Source of the DNA: an uncultured bacterium
GTDB taxonomy: Bacteria; Patescibacteriota; Saccharimonadia; Saccharimonadales; Saccharimonadaceae
Assembly: GCA_903844835.1 (NCBI GenBank)
Contig: CAIMUU010000060.1
Location: 1-25,853, forward strand
DNA: 25,853 nucleotides
Reading direction: 5' to 3'
Part shown: positions 7,986 through 13,534 of the stretch, piece after piece
How positions within the stretch are numbered: position 1 is the stretch's first letter
How the letters are laid out: each line of letters starts with the position of its first letter
Made by a program: the position numbers and the translations under genes
Notes under the pieces: model-generated
Told to the model about the DNA's origin: nothing
The model's database searches: none
What the model saw: only the letters and a program-made list of their open reading frames with translations

Positions 7986-8018
7986 CGTTAAATTGAATAT
8001 TTAACGGCGAGTTTTTTT
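7986..8018 (+). terminator. Terminator-like hairpin before element A
   Basis: CGTTAAA (7986-7992) pairs with TTTAACG (8000-8006) around a 7-base loop; GGCGAG follows and then seven T residues (8012-8018). The stem is AT-rich, so strength is uncertain. It is suited to end secY transcripts, but it also lies just after a candidate promoter. The left repeat of element A begins inside its T-run. Confidence 0.55.
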
Positions 8019-8048
8019 ACAAATCAAATTATTACAGTGCATGTCTGG
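8017..8048 (+). repeat. Element A left terminal repeat
   Basis: Outer block 8017-8036 (TTACAAATCAAATTATTACA) followed directly by inner block 8037-8048 (GTGCATGTCTGG). Both blocks recur inverted at 8657-8695 and, with changes, at both ends of element B. Confidence 0.8.
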
Positions 8049-8082
8049 ACGACACTTTGTAATGGTTCCCTCTATCGGAGCG

Positions 8083-8117
8083 GCACACTGAGCTAAATTG
8101 AATTTAGCCTAGCGTGC
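8083..8117 (+). repeat. Leader hairpin of element A
   Basis: A two-part hairpin: GCTAAATT (8092-8099) with AATTTAGC (8101-8108), extended outward by GCACACT (8083-8089) with AGCGTGC (8111-8117) with one mismatch. It lies 35 bases inside the left repeat and about 83 bases before the cargo start. Element B has an analogous hairpin at the 5' side of its own ORF. Confidence 0.6.
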
Positions 8118-8200
8118 TGCTACCGATGCCCACCGGAACAGCAATTGACGATGTAGACTCGTTAATCGATCAGTGGAGCTTACTGCGGAGGTGGAGCCCA

Positions 8201-8593
8201 ATGCAAAGTGCCAAGAAGAAGAAGGAGAATCGAGAACAGGAAGCAAAGAGTTGTATCCAGGCCAAGGTCGAAGACTGTTGCGGTCACATACTTAACCCTG
8301 ACCTGTCAATCATGGAGCTGGTTGTGGAGTTGTACGATCGCCTCGAGTATTATGAGGCCAACAAAGTCTGCGACGGAATCAGCACCCATGAGATAGTCGA
8401 AAACTTACTTCTTGACTGCCCACAGATATCATGGGCCCTAGCCGATTGGCTAGATGACAATTGCGGCACTGCAGCTATCGGGAACGACCATATCATCCAT
8501 CTCTTGACTAGGTTTTACGACCTAGTCGGTAGATTCGGGACGAATATGTTCGGGCATCACGCTGATGCCATCGCTGCCTACTGCCCCGACTAA
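8201..8593 (+). CDS. Element A cargo: unknown 130-aa protein
   Basis: No family is recognised. The ATG at 8201 is chosen because GGAGGTGG (8187-8194) precedes it at ideal spacing; a longer frame from GTG 8114 has no ribosome-binding site and begins inside the leader hairpin. The product starts MQSAKKKKENREQEAK, a charged Lys/Glu-rich head, then looks largely alpha-helical (LVVELYDRLEYYEAN, THEIVENLLLDC, HIIHLLTRFYDLVGRF). It has seven cysteines (SCIQ, DCCG, VCDG, DCPQ, NCGT, YCPD) in about 115 residues, unusual in this Cys-poor neighbourhood. No signal peptide or membrane segment is seen. Its third codon positions are much richer in G and C than those of flanking genes, suggesting recent transfer. 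It is the only ORF between the terminal repeats. Confidence 0.7.
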   Translation: MQSAKKKKENREQEAKSCIQAKVEDCCGHILNPDLSIMELVVELYDRLEYYEANKVCDGISTHEIVENLLLDCPQISWALADWLDDNCGTAAIGNDHIIHLLTRFYDLVGRFGTNMFGHHADAIAAYCPD

Positions 8594-8598
8594 GCGTT

Positions 8599-8642
8599 GT
8601 GGTCTACTCGTTATTGGCATGAATTGCCAGCGAGTAGACCAC
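8599..8642 (+). repeat. Long hairpin just after the element A ORF
   Basis: GTGGTCTACTCG (8599-8610) pairs perfectly with CGAGTAGACCAC (8631-8642); an inner stem TGGCA/TGCCA (8615-8619 with 8625-8629) closes the loop. It begins 5 bases after the stop codon. No T-run follows, so it is not a classical intrinsic terminator; mRNA 3'-end protection or a DNA-processing structure are both possible. Confidence 0.8.
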
Positions 8643-8656
8643 TTATAAAATACCGC

Positions 8657-8695
8657 CCAGACATGCACTAATTAATGTAATAATTTGATTTGTAA
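8657..8695 (-). repeat. Element A right terminal repeat
   Basis: Reverse complement of the left repeat: CCAGACATGCAC at 8657-8668, a 7-base insertion (8669-8675), then the outer block at 8676-8695. The sequence AAAATAccgCCca just inside (8647-8659) is partly shared with the right end of element B. Confidence 0.8.
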
Positions 8696-8702
8696 TACAT
8701 AG

Positions 8703-8729
8703 AATATATCGCCAGTCTGGCGATATATT
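8703..8729. repeat. Palindrome between element A and infA
   Basis: AATATATCGCCAG (8703-8715) and CTGGCGATATATT (8717-8729) form a 13-base near-perfect palindrome with a single central T; a short T-rich stretch follows. It may be a weak terminator or an operator upstream of the infA promoters. Confidence 0.55.
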
Positions 8730-8732
8730 TAT

Positions 8733-8760
8733 TTGACATCAAATAGCAAATTGCGATAAA
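8733..8760 (+). promoter_or_regulatory. Candidate upstream promoter for infA operon
   Basis: A perfect -35 box TTGACA (8733-8738) is followed after 16 bases by GATAAA (8755-8760), a 4/6 match to the -10 consensus. It would give a leader of about 90 bases for infA. Confidence 0.4.
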
Positions 8761-8815
8761 CTATATTAAATAGCTCGAAGCCAAATATTGAGCTAAATTA
8801 TATTTAATTTATCTC

Positions 8816-8844
8816 TTTACGCGTGTTAATTTATAGTGTATAAT
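8816..8844 (+). promoter_or_regulatory. Promoter next to infA
   Basis: TTTACG (8816-8821) and a perfect TATAAT (8839-8844) are 17 bases apart. Transcription should begin near 8851, leaving about nine leader bases and no Shine-Dalgarno sequence before the ATG at 8860. Confidence 0.65.
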
Positions 8845-8859
8845 TGGGAACTGTAACTT

Positions 8860-9084
8860 ATGACCATTTTAAAAGAAGTAATTAAATTGCAAGGTAAGGT
8901 GATGGAAGCATTGCCTAACACACAATTTAAGGTAGAGCTTGAGAATGGCCACAATATCATTGCCCACATTTCCGGTAAGATGCGCAAGCATTACATCCGT
9001 CTTGTGCCAGGTGATAAGGTGGAAGTCGAGTTGACTCCTTACGATCTCAGTAAGGGTAGAATCACTTTCCGCCTAAAAGATTAA
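8860..9084 (+). CDS. infA: Translation initiation factor IF-1
   Basis: A 74-aa single S1/OB-fold protein. VMEALPNTQFKVELENGH, AHISGKMRKHYIRLVPGDKV and the end YDLSKGRITFRLKD are near-exact IF-1 signatures, and the length is normal (72). IF-1 occupies the 30S A site during initiation. It heads the infA-rpmJ-rpsM-rpsK-rpsD-rpoA-rplQ block. No ribosome-binding site is seen before the ATG and a TATAAT lies 16 bases upstream, so the mRNA is probably nearly leaderless. Confidence 0.97.
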   Translation: MTILKEVIKLQGKVMEALPNTQFKVELENGHNIIAHISGKMRKHYIRLVPGDKVEVELTPYDLSKGRITFRLKD

Positions 9085-9119
9085 TCAAATTTAAAGGTAT
9101 ACAGGAGTTTTTAACGCTC

Positions 9120-9236
9120 ATGAAAGTTCGTGCTAGTGTCAAAAAAATTAGTCCTGATGATTTATTGGTTCGCCGAAAAGGCATCCTAAGAGTCATTAAC
9201 AAGAAAAAACCTAAAAATAAGCAAAGGCAGGGTTAA
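9120..9236 (+). CDS. rpmJ: 50S ribosomal protein L36, zinc-free form
   Basis: A 38-aa product, MKVRASVKKISPDDLLVRRK then GILRVINKKKPKNKQRQG. The first eight residues, the VRRKG centre and the KQRQG end are the L36 signature, and the size is right. Normal L36 binds zinc through C-x2-C-x12-C-x4-H; here all three cysteines are replaced (S, D and N/K), so this is a C-minus form. L36 binds 23S rRNA domains II and VI. AGGAG at 9102-9106 is a somewhat distant ribosome-binding site. The gene sits in its usual place between infA and rpsM. Confidence 0.95.
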   Translation: MKVRASVKKISPDDLLVRRKGILRVINKKKPKNKQRQG

Positions 9237-9238
9237 GC

Positions 9239-9625
9239 ATGGTTCGAATTTCTGGGGTTACAATCCCATCAGAAAAACAGGTTCAGATTGCTTTAACGTA
9301 TGTTTATGGCATTGGTCCTAAGTTTGCTTCAAGTATTCTTACTTCAGCAGATGTCCAGCCTACTACGCGTGTTAAAGATTTAACTGAAGCCGAAGAGCAA
9401 CGAATTCGCTCGGTGATTGATGCAAATTACACTGTTGAAGGCGATTTACAGCGCCGTGTCACAAATAATATTAAACGTCTCAAGGATATCGGCTCATACC
9501 GTGGTCTCAGGCACAAAGCTGGACTTCCGGTACGTGGTCAACGAACTCGAACTAACGCCAAGACTCGCAAGGGTAAGGGCGTTGCAGTTGGTGGAACACA
9601 GAAGAAAGCAGCAACTAAGACTTAA
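9239..9625 (+). CDS. rpsM: 30S ribosomal protein S13
   Basis: A 128-aa product with the S13 helix-two-turn-helix region and tail: MVRISGVTIPSEKQVQIALT, YVYGIGPKFASSIL, and the C-terminal GSYRGLRHKAGLPVRGQRT followed by RTNAKTRKGKG. Length is slightly above the usual 118-124 because of a Lys/Thr tail. S13 contacts tRNA and forms bridges to the large subunit. It begins two bases after the rpmJ stop. Confidence 0.97.
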   Translation: MVRISGVTIPSEKQVQIALTYVYGIGPKFASSILTSADVQPTTRVKDLTEAEEQRIRSVIDANYTVEGDLQRRVTNNIKRLKDIGSYRGLRHKAGLPVRGQRTRTNAKTRKGKGVAVGGTQKKAATKT

Positions 9626-9637
9626 AAAGGATTGATT

Positions 9638-10084
9638 ATGGCAGATGCAAATACAACTACACCACCAGTTCAAGATTTAGCCCCAGTTGCAGCCGCAGCT
9701 CCTGTTAAGTCTACTCGAAAAAAACAGCGTCGATCAGTTCCCGCTGGACAAATTCATATTCAAGCAACGTTTAATAATACTATTGTTTCATTTACTGACA
9801 AGGCTGGAAATGTTTTAGCTACTTCTAGCGCAGGCGCCGCTGGTTTTCGTGGTAGCAAAAAGGGTACCGCCTACGCATCCCAGATAACAGCCGAAAAGGT
9901 CGCTGAAATCGCCAAGAGCCAATTTGGAGCTCGTTCTGTCGACGTTATCGTTAAGGGTGTCGGCCTTGGCCGAGACGCTGCTATTCGAGCGATGGGCAGT
10001 TTTGAAATTATAGTAGATAGCATCAGGGACGTAACACCCATAGCACATGGCGGTGTTCGTCAACGACAAGCGAGAAAGGCTTAA
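9638..10084 (+). CDS. rpsK: 30S ribosomal protein S11
   Basis: With the ATG at 9638 (AAAAAGGA at 9624-9631 upstream) the protein has 148 aa. From about residue 28 it matches S11: the segment GQIHIQATFNNTIVSFTDK, SSAGAAGFRGSKKGTAYASQ, and the end SIRDVTPIAHGGVRQRQARKA (split by the family signature around HGG). The first about 27 residues (MADANTTTPPVQDLAPVAAA) are an Ala/Pro/Thr-rich extension not in typical 129-aa S11. S11 lies in the platform beside the E-site mRNA. A TTG two codons earlier is in frame but poorly placed. Confidence 0.96.
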   Translation: MADANTTTPPVQDLAPVAAAAPVKSTRKKQRRSVPAGQIHIQATFNNTIVSFTDKAGNVLATSSAGAAGFRGSKKGTAYASQITAEKVAEIAKSQFGARSVDVIVKGVGLGRDAAIRAMGSFEIIVDSIRDVTPIAHGGVRQRQARKA

Positions 10085-10087
10085 TTT

Positions 10088-10714
10088 ATGGGTCGAGATA
10101 TTTCCCCAATCGTTAAACAAAGTCGCCGTGAAGGTTTTGCCCTTCATCCAAAGGCATTTAAGATTATGGCTAAAAAATCTGGTATTCCAGGTATGCACGC
10201 CAATGGCCGTCCCGGCAAATCTAGCCTATATTTGACACAATTACGCGAAAAACAAAAAGTCCGTAGGGCTTATGGAATGCTCGAAAAGCAATTTGCACGA
10301 CTAATGGACGAAGCTGACCGCGCAAGTGGCCATGGCGTCCTTCCAGGCGAAGCATTACTACAATTTCTAGAGCGCCGTCTTGATAACACCGTTTATCGTG
10401 CCGGTTTTGCAACTAGCCGCCGAGCTGCTCGTCAGCTTGTCAGTCATGGTCATTTTATGTTGAATGGTCGCCGTGTCGATATTCCATCAATTCGCGTCAA
10501 GGTCGGTGACGAAATTGTGGTCCGTCCTAAGAGTGCGAAGTCAGGCTATTTTAGCCAAATGGATGATATTTCAAAAAACACTTTCCAGGGGCCTCTAAGC
10601 TGGTTAAAGAGTGATACAAAGAAGTTAACTATTTCTATCACTGGTTTACCAAAGCGAGACGAAGCCGAAATTGATATTAAAGAACAACTAATCGTCGAGT
10701 ATTACTCACGTTAA
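10088..10714 (+). CDS. rpsD: 30S ribosomal protein S4
   Basis: A 208-aa protein with N-terminal S4 segment (MGRDISPIVKQSRREGFALH, KSGIPGMHANGRPGKSS), then LREKQKVRRAYGMLEKQF and an S4 RNA-binding domain (LERRLDNTVYRAGFATSRRA, RQLVSHGHFMLNGRRVDIPS). Length is normal. No zinc-binding cysteines are present in the N-terminal part. S4 nucleates 30S assembly and in E. coli represses the alpha operon; no equivalent pseudoknot was sought. It lies three bases after rpsK and ahead of rpoA. Confidence 0.97.
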   Translation: MGRDISPIVKQSRREGFALHPKAFKIMAKKSGIPGMHANGRPGKSSLYLTQLREKQKVRRAYGMLEKQFARLMDEADRASGHGVLPGEALLQFLERRLDNTVYRAGFATSRRAARQLVSHGHFMLNGRRVDIPSIRVKVGDEIVVRPKSAKSGYFSQMDDISKNTFQGPLSWLKSDTKKLTISITGLPKRDEAEIDIKEQLIVEYYSR

Positions 10715-10750
10715 AGTTTGCTTAACAGCGAAAAGGAAGTTATAAATAAT

Positions 10751-11674
10751 ATGACAAAAGTTATTCACAATCCAGCATTAGCAAATATCGAAGAGCACAG
10801 TGCTAACAGTGCGACGTTTAATATTGAGCCTCTTCACGCTGGCTACGGTAATACGCTTGGTAATAGCTTACGACGCGTTCTACTTTCAAGTATTGAAGGT
10901 TCTGCAGTTGTTGCGTTTAAGATTGAAGGCGCATCTCACGAGTTCTCAACAGTTGCTGGTGTCAAAGAAGACATCATCGACATCATGCTAAATGTTAAAA
11001 ATATTCGTCTAAAGGTTTTTGGTGGCAAACCCGTAGAGCTTCGCCTTGAGAAAAAAGGCGCTGGTGCTGTAACAGCAGGCGATATCAAGGCAATTGCTGA
11101 TGTAGAAGTTATAAATCCAGACCAAATCATTTGCACAATTGACGATCCAAAGAAATCAATTGTCATTGATTTTGTGGCAGAAGCTGGCCGTGGCTATCAA
11201 ACTATTGAAGATTCAAGCGCCAAGCGCCTACACAGCGACATGATTGCTGTTGATGCAATCTACAGCCCAGTCCTAAGGGTCCGCTATAAGGTTGATAACA
11301 CTCGCGTTGGTCAAGAAACAAACCTAGACAAACTTTCATTGACCGTCGACACCGATGGTTCACTAACACCTCGCCAAGCTTTTGAAGAAGCGGCTGCTAT
11401 TTTAGTTAATCAATACACAGCATTAGCTGGCTCAACGATTGTCAGTTCAGCCCCAGCTCTTGGCCAAGAAGTAGACAGCGAATCAAATGAATTAAATACT
11501 CCAATTGAAGAATTAAATCTTACTGCACGAACTGCCAATGCCTTGATTAATAACGATATTCGAACAGTTCACGATCTTGTCACGTTAAGTGAGCAGGATC
11601 TACGCGAACTTAAGGGCTTCGGATCTAAGGCCTTAGATGAAGTTAAAGAAAAATTGGCGGAGTTGGAACTTTAA
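10751..11674 (+). CDS. rpoA: DNA-directed RNA polymerase alpha subunit
   Basis: The 307-aa product has the alpha N-terminal dimerisation domain (ATFNIEPLHAGYGNTLGNSL, RRVLLSSIEGSAVVAFKIEG, HEFSTVAGVKEDIIDIMLN) and a C-terminal domain in the last 60 residues with two helix-hairpin-helix elements (PIEELNLTARTANALINNDI, LRELKGFGSKALDEVKEKL). The alpha C-terminal domain binds UP elements and activators. Length is normal. ATG 10751 is preferred over an upstream in-frame TTG at 10718, because AAAAGGAAG lies at 10731-10739 and family similarity starts there. It follows rpsD after 36 bases. Confidence 0.97.
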   Translation: MTKVIHNPALANIEEHSANSATFNIEPLHAGYGNTLGNSLRRVLLSSIEGSAVVAFKIEGASHEFSTVAGVKEDIIDIMLNVKNIRLKVFGGKPVELRLEKKGAGAVTAGDIKAIADVEVINPDQIICTIDDPKKSIVIDFVAEAGRGYQTIEDSSAKRLHSDMIAVDAIYSPVLRVRYKVDNTRVGQETNLDKLSLTVDTDGSLTPRQAFEEAAAILVNQYTALAGSTIVSSAPALGQEVDSESNELNTPIEELNLTARTANALINNDIRTVHDLVTLSEQDLRELKGFGSKALDEVKEKLAELEL

Positions 11675-11676
11675 TT

Positions 11677-12114
11677 ATGCATCGACACGGATATGTAGGA
11701 CGCAAGTTTAGCCGCGAAAATGACCAGCGACATGCTTTGTTGCGCGGTCTAGCGACCAGCTTGGTTCTTAACAATAAGATTGAAACTACATTGCCTAAGG
11801 CAAAAGAGTTGGTTCGTTATATCGAAAAGCTTATTACCAAAGCCAAGATTGGCGATTTGAATAATCGACGCATCGTAATTGCTGCTCTTGATACCGAAGC
11901 GGCCGCATACAGACTATTTGATTTAATTGCACCACAGTTAACTGCAAGATCAAGCGGACACGTCAGGGTCGAAAGAACTGAACTTAGAGTAGGTGATGGC
12001 ACTCAAATGGCGACAATTTCATTTGTTGACGAAATTAACGAAGATTATAAAGCAATAGCTGCTGAAACCGTAAAAGCACCTAAAAAGGCAAAGAAAGTCT
12101 TGGAGACAAAGTAA
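11677..12114 (+). CDS. rplQ: 50S ribosomal protein L17
   Basis: The 145-aa protein begins MHRHGYVGRKFSRENDQRHA, followed by LLRGLATSLVLNNKIETTLP and AKELVRYIEKLITKAK, the L17 signature. The core of about 115 aa is followed by an acidic-then-basic tail (EDYKAIAAETVKAPKKAKK). L17 sits near the tunnel exit. It starts two bases after rpoA with GGCGGAG at 11657-11663 upstream, and its stop overlaps the rplM start. Confidence 0.96.
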   Translation: MHRHGYVGRKFSRENDQRHALLRGLATSLVLNNKIETTLPKAKELVRYIEKLITKAKIGDLNNRRIVIAALDTEAAAYRLFDLIAPQLTARSSGHVRVERTELRVGDGTQMATISFVDEINEDYKAIAAETVKAPKKAKKVLETK

Positions 12115-12557
12115 TGGCTGTAAATTCTAAAACATACTCACAAAAACCAACCGAGATTTCTCGACGCTGGGTCCTAATTGATGCTTCAACTGCCACTTTA
12201 GGCCGAGTTGCTACAACGATTGCTAAATATCTAATTGGTAAGTATAAACCAACCTACACGGCTCATGTTGATAACGGCGACTATGTTGTTGTTATCAATG
12301 CTGCCAAGTTTGTTTCAACTGGCGCAAAAGAGAATGACAAGAAATATTATCGCCACTCTGGCTTTCCTGGCAACCTAAAGATTCAAAGCCTTGGCGAAAT
12401 GCGAGAAAATTCTCCTGAAAAGGTTATTGAATTAGCCGTCAAAGGTATGATTCCGGTAAATAAACTAGCTGCTGACCGTATGTTGCGTCTTCGCATCTTT
12501 AAGGGCGAGACTCACACTCATACAGCTCAAACTCCAGAGAAAGTTGAGGTCAAATAA
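12114..12557 (+). CDS. rplM: 50S ribosomal protein L13
   Basis: A 147-aa protein with L13 landmarks: RRWVLIDASTATLGRVATTI, ILIGKYKPTYTAHVDNGDYV-like core, VVINAAKFVSTGAKENDKKYYRHSGFPG (read across 60-90) and VKGMIPVNKLAADRMLRLRI. Length is normal (140-150). L13 is an early 23S rRNA binder. It overlaps rplQ by one base and is followed one base later by rpsI, the near-universal L13-S9 pair, here joined to the end of the alpha operon. Confidence 0.96.
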   Translation: MAVNSKTYSQKPTEISRRWVLIDASTATLGRVATTIAKYLIGKYKPTYTAHVDNGDYVVVINAAKFVSTGAKENDKKYYRHSGFPGNLKIQSLGEMRENSPEKVIELAVKGMIPVNKLAADRMLRLRIFKGETHTHTAQTPEKVEVK

Positions 12558-12558
12558 T

Positions 12559-12957
12559 ATGGCTATAGCTAAATATTTTTATGGTCTTGGACGACGCAAA
12601 AGTGCTACTGCCCAGGTTCGACTATTTGCCGGAAAAGGCAAGTTATCAATCAACGACAAGCCTGCTTCAGAATATTTGAATGACAACAAGACTCTACTTG
12701 CTGAAATTACCGATCCACTTGCACTCGTCAACAAACAAGCTGACTTTGACGTCACCGTAGTTGTTAAGGGTGGCGGTGTATCTGGCCAAGTTGATGCCAT
12801 TAAATTGGCAATTGCTAAGGCAATTATCACGGCATTTAGTGATTTACGTCCTGTGCTTAAAAAGGCTGAGTTCTTGAAGCGCGACTCCCGTGAAGTTGAG
12901 CGCAAGAAATATGGTCTTCGTTCGGCTCGTAAGCGCGAACAGTTCTCGAAACGCTAA
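12559..12957 (+). CDS. rpsI: 30S ribosomal protein S9
   Basis: With ATG 12559 the product is 132 aa: YGLGRRKSATAQVRLFAGKG near the start and the basic C-terminal tail REVERKKYGLRSARKREQFS then KR, whose last Arg reaches the P-site tRNA anticodon. Length is normal. The ATG is one base after the rplM stop (TAA-T-ATG). It is the last gene of the block and is followed within five bases by a strong terminator. Confidence 0.97.
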   Translation: MAIAKYFYGLGRRKSATAQVRLFAGKGKLSINDKPASEYLNDNKTLLAEITDPLALVNKQADFDVTVVVKGGGVSGQVDAIKLAIAKAIITAFSDLRPVLKKAEFLKRDSREVERKKYGLRSARKREQFSKR

Positions 12958-12961
12958 AACT

Positions 12962-12991
12962 AAAAATCCCTGTCTGGCGACAGGGATTTTT
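12962..12991. terminator. Bidirectional intrinsic terminator after rpsI
   Basis: AAAAATCCCTGTC (12962-12974) pairs perfectly with GACAGGGATTTTT (12979-12991) around the loop TGGC. The GC core with A-run and T-run on either side suits termination in both directions: rpsI on the plus strand and the element B gene on the minus strand. Confidence 0.93.
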
Positions 12992-12997
12992 GTTGAG

Positions 12998-13029
12998 TAA
13001 ATCAAATTATTACAAATGTGCATGTCGAG
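12998..13029 (+). repeat. Element B left terminal repeat
   Basis: Outer block TAAATCAAATTATTACA (12998-13014), three extra bases AAT, then GTGCATGTCGAG (13018-13029). The repeat is itself enclosed by GTTGAGTA (12992-12999) and TACTCAAC (13037-13044), which could pair to form a local stem around it. Confidence 0.75.
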
Positions 13030-13040
13030 TTAGCATTACT

Positions 13041-13079
13041 CAACTGCGAGTCGCCAATAATATGGCGACTCAGCAGTTG
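13041..13079 (-). repeat. Long hairpin just after the element B ORF
   Basis: CAACTG (13041-13046) pairs with CAGTTG (13074-13079) and AGTCGCCA (13049-13056) pairs with TGGCGACT (13063-13070), loop ATAATA. It lies 10 bases beyond the stop of the minus-strand ORF, the counterpart of 8599-8642 in element A, with no sequence similarity to it. Confidence 0.8.
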
Positions 13080-13089
13080 GGTAAGTATC

Positions 13090-13398
13090 CTATGATTTTG
13101 AAAATAATATTTTCAATCTCCAGGATAATCTCCTTGTCTCCTTTTGGATAGCCTTGTCACAGGCGATAAAAAGATCAGGAGACCAATCGAGCGATGAGCC
13201 GACTTTCGATACAGAAAGGTATTGTCTGCGTACTGCAAGCATTACTCTCTGAACCGCAACCGGACTTAGCTTAGGCTCGAAGGATTCGATTTTCCAGGCA
13301 ACTGTCTCGCCCGAAAAACTATTAAAATAATCGACTCCTTTTGTCCGCCTGATTTCGGCGGAATTTTGTTGCTTCAACCTTAATAGCTGATTGTTCAT
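13090..13398 (-). CDS. Element B cargo: unknown 102-aa protein
   Basis: No family is recognised. The product begins MNNQLLRLKQQNSAEIRRTK and ends ETRRLSWRLKILFSKS; it is basic, with one cysteine and no signal peptide or membrane segment. The middle (SPVAVQRVMLAVRRQYLSV) could form an amphipathic helix. TAAGGAG (complement of 13402-13408) lies at good spacing before the ATG, so translation is credible. It shares no visible similarity with the cargo of element A. It runs against the flanking genes and would end at the bidirectional terminator 12962-12991. Base composition is closer to the host than that of the element A gene. Confidence 0.65.
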   Translation of the reverse strand: MNNQLLRLKQQNSAEIRRTKGVDYFNSFSGETVAWKIESFEPKLSPVAVQRVMLAVRRQYLSVSKVGSSLDWSPDLFIACDKAIQKETRRLSWRLKILFSKS

Positions 13399-13467
13399 AA
13401 ATTCTCCTTATAAAAATAATCCACTCCAGTAAATCAAGTTACAAAACTCGTTGCTTCTAGTGGAATC

Positions 13468-13514
13468 GAAGCAGCGCGGTAGCTGACCATATAGATCAGC
13501 AAGCGGGCTGCTTC
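13468..13514 (-). repeat. Leader hairpin of element B
   Basis: GAAGCAGC (13468-13475) pairs perfectly with GCTGCTTC (13507-13514); inside, GCTGA (13482-13486) pairs with TCAGC (13496-13500). A competing hairpin GCTTC/GAAGC (13453-13457 with 13468-13472) would break it, so two exclusive folds are possible in the leader upstream of the ORF. Confidence 0.65.
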
Positions 13515-13534
13515 AAATTTAGAGAAAATATTAC

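Larger units (their letters stand above)
8017..8695. mobile_element. Element A: small cassette with imperfect terminal inverted repeats and one cargo gene
   Basis: About 679 bp bounded by inverted repeats at 8017-8048 and 8657-8695. The outer 20 bases and the inner 12 bases (GTGCATGTCTGG) of each arm match perfectly; the right arm has 7 extra bases (8669-8675) between them. Inside are, in order, a leader hairpin (8083-8117), an ORF with a strong ribosome-binding site (8201-8593), and a long hairpin (8599-8642). The interior is clearly GC-richer than the flanks. The same ends and plan occur in element B (12998-13566) around a different gene. No transposase is encoded, so mobilisation in trans is inferred. 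A TA dinucleotide flanks a slightly shorter version of the repeats, but no longer target duplication is visible. Confidence 0.7.

Noticed and set aside
8114..8200. Longer form of the element A protein starting at GTG 8114
   Set aside because: No ribosome-binding site, and the start lies inside the leader hairpin. ATG 8201 has a strong GGAGGTGG at proper spacing.
8599..8695. Element ends as classical integron attC sites
   Set aside because: The core motifs expected of attC (GTTRRRY and RYYYAAC at the ends of one folded site) are not seen, and the repeats lie on both sides of the cargo rather than only after it.
8017..8695. Element A as a large structured RNA rather than a gene cassette
   Set aside because: The ORF has a clear ribosome-binding site, 130 open codons and a protein-like residue pattern; element B has the same ends with another ORF. 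A structural RNA role for the ends remains possible.
13427..13451. Extra internal copy of the terminal repeat in element B (AAATCAAGTTACAAA)
   Set aside because: About 14 of 17 bases match the outer block but the inner GCATGTC block is missing; could be chance in AT-rich DNA.
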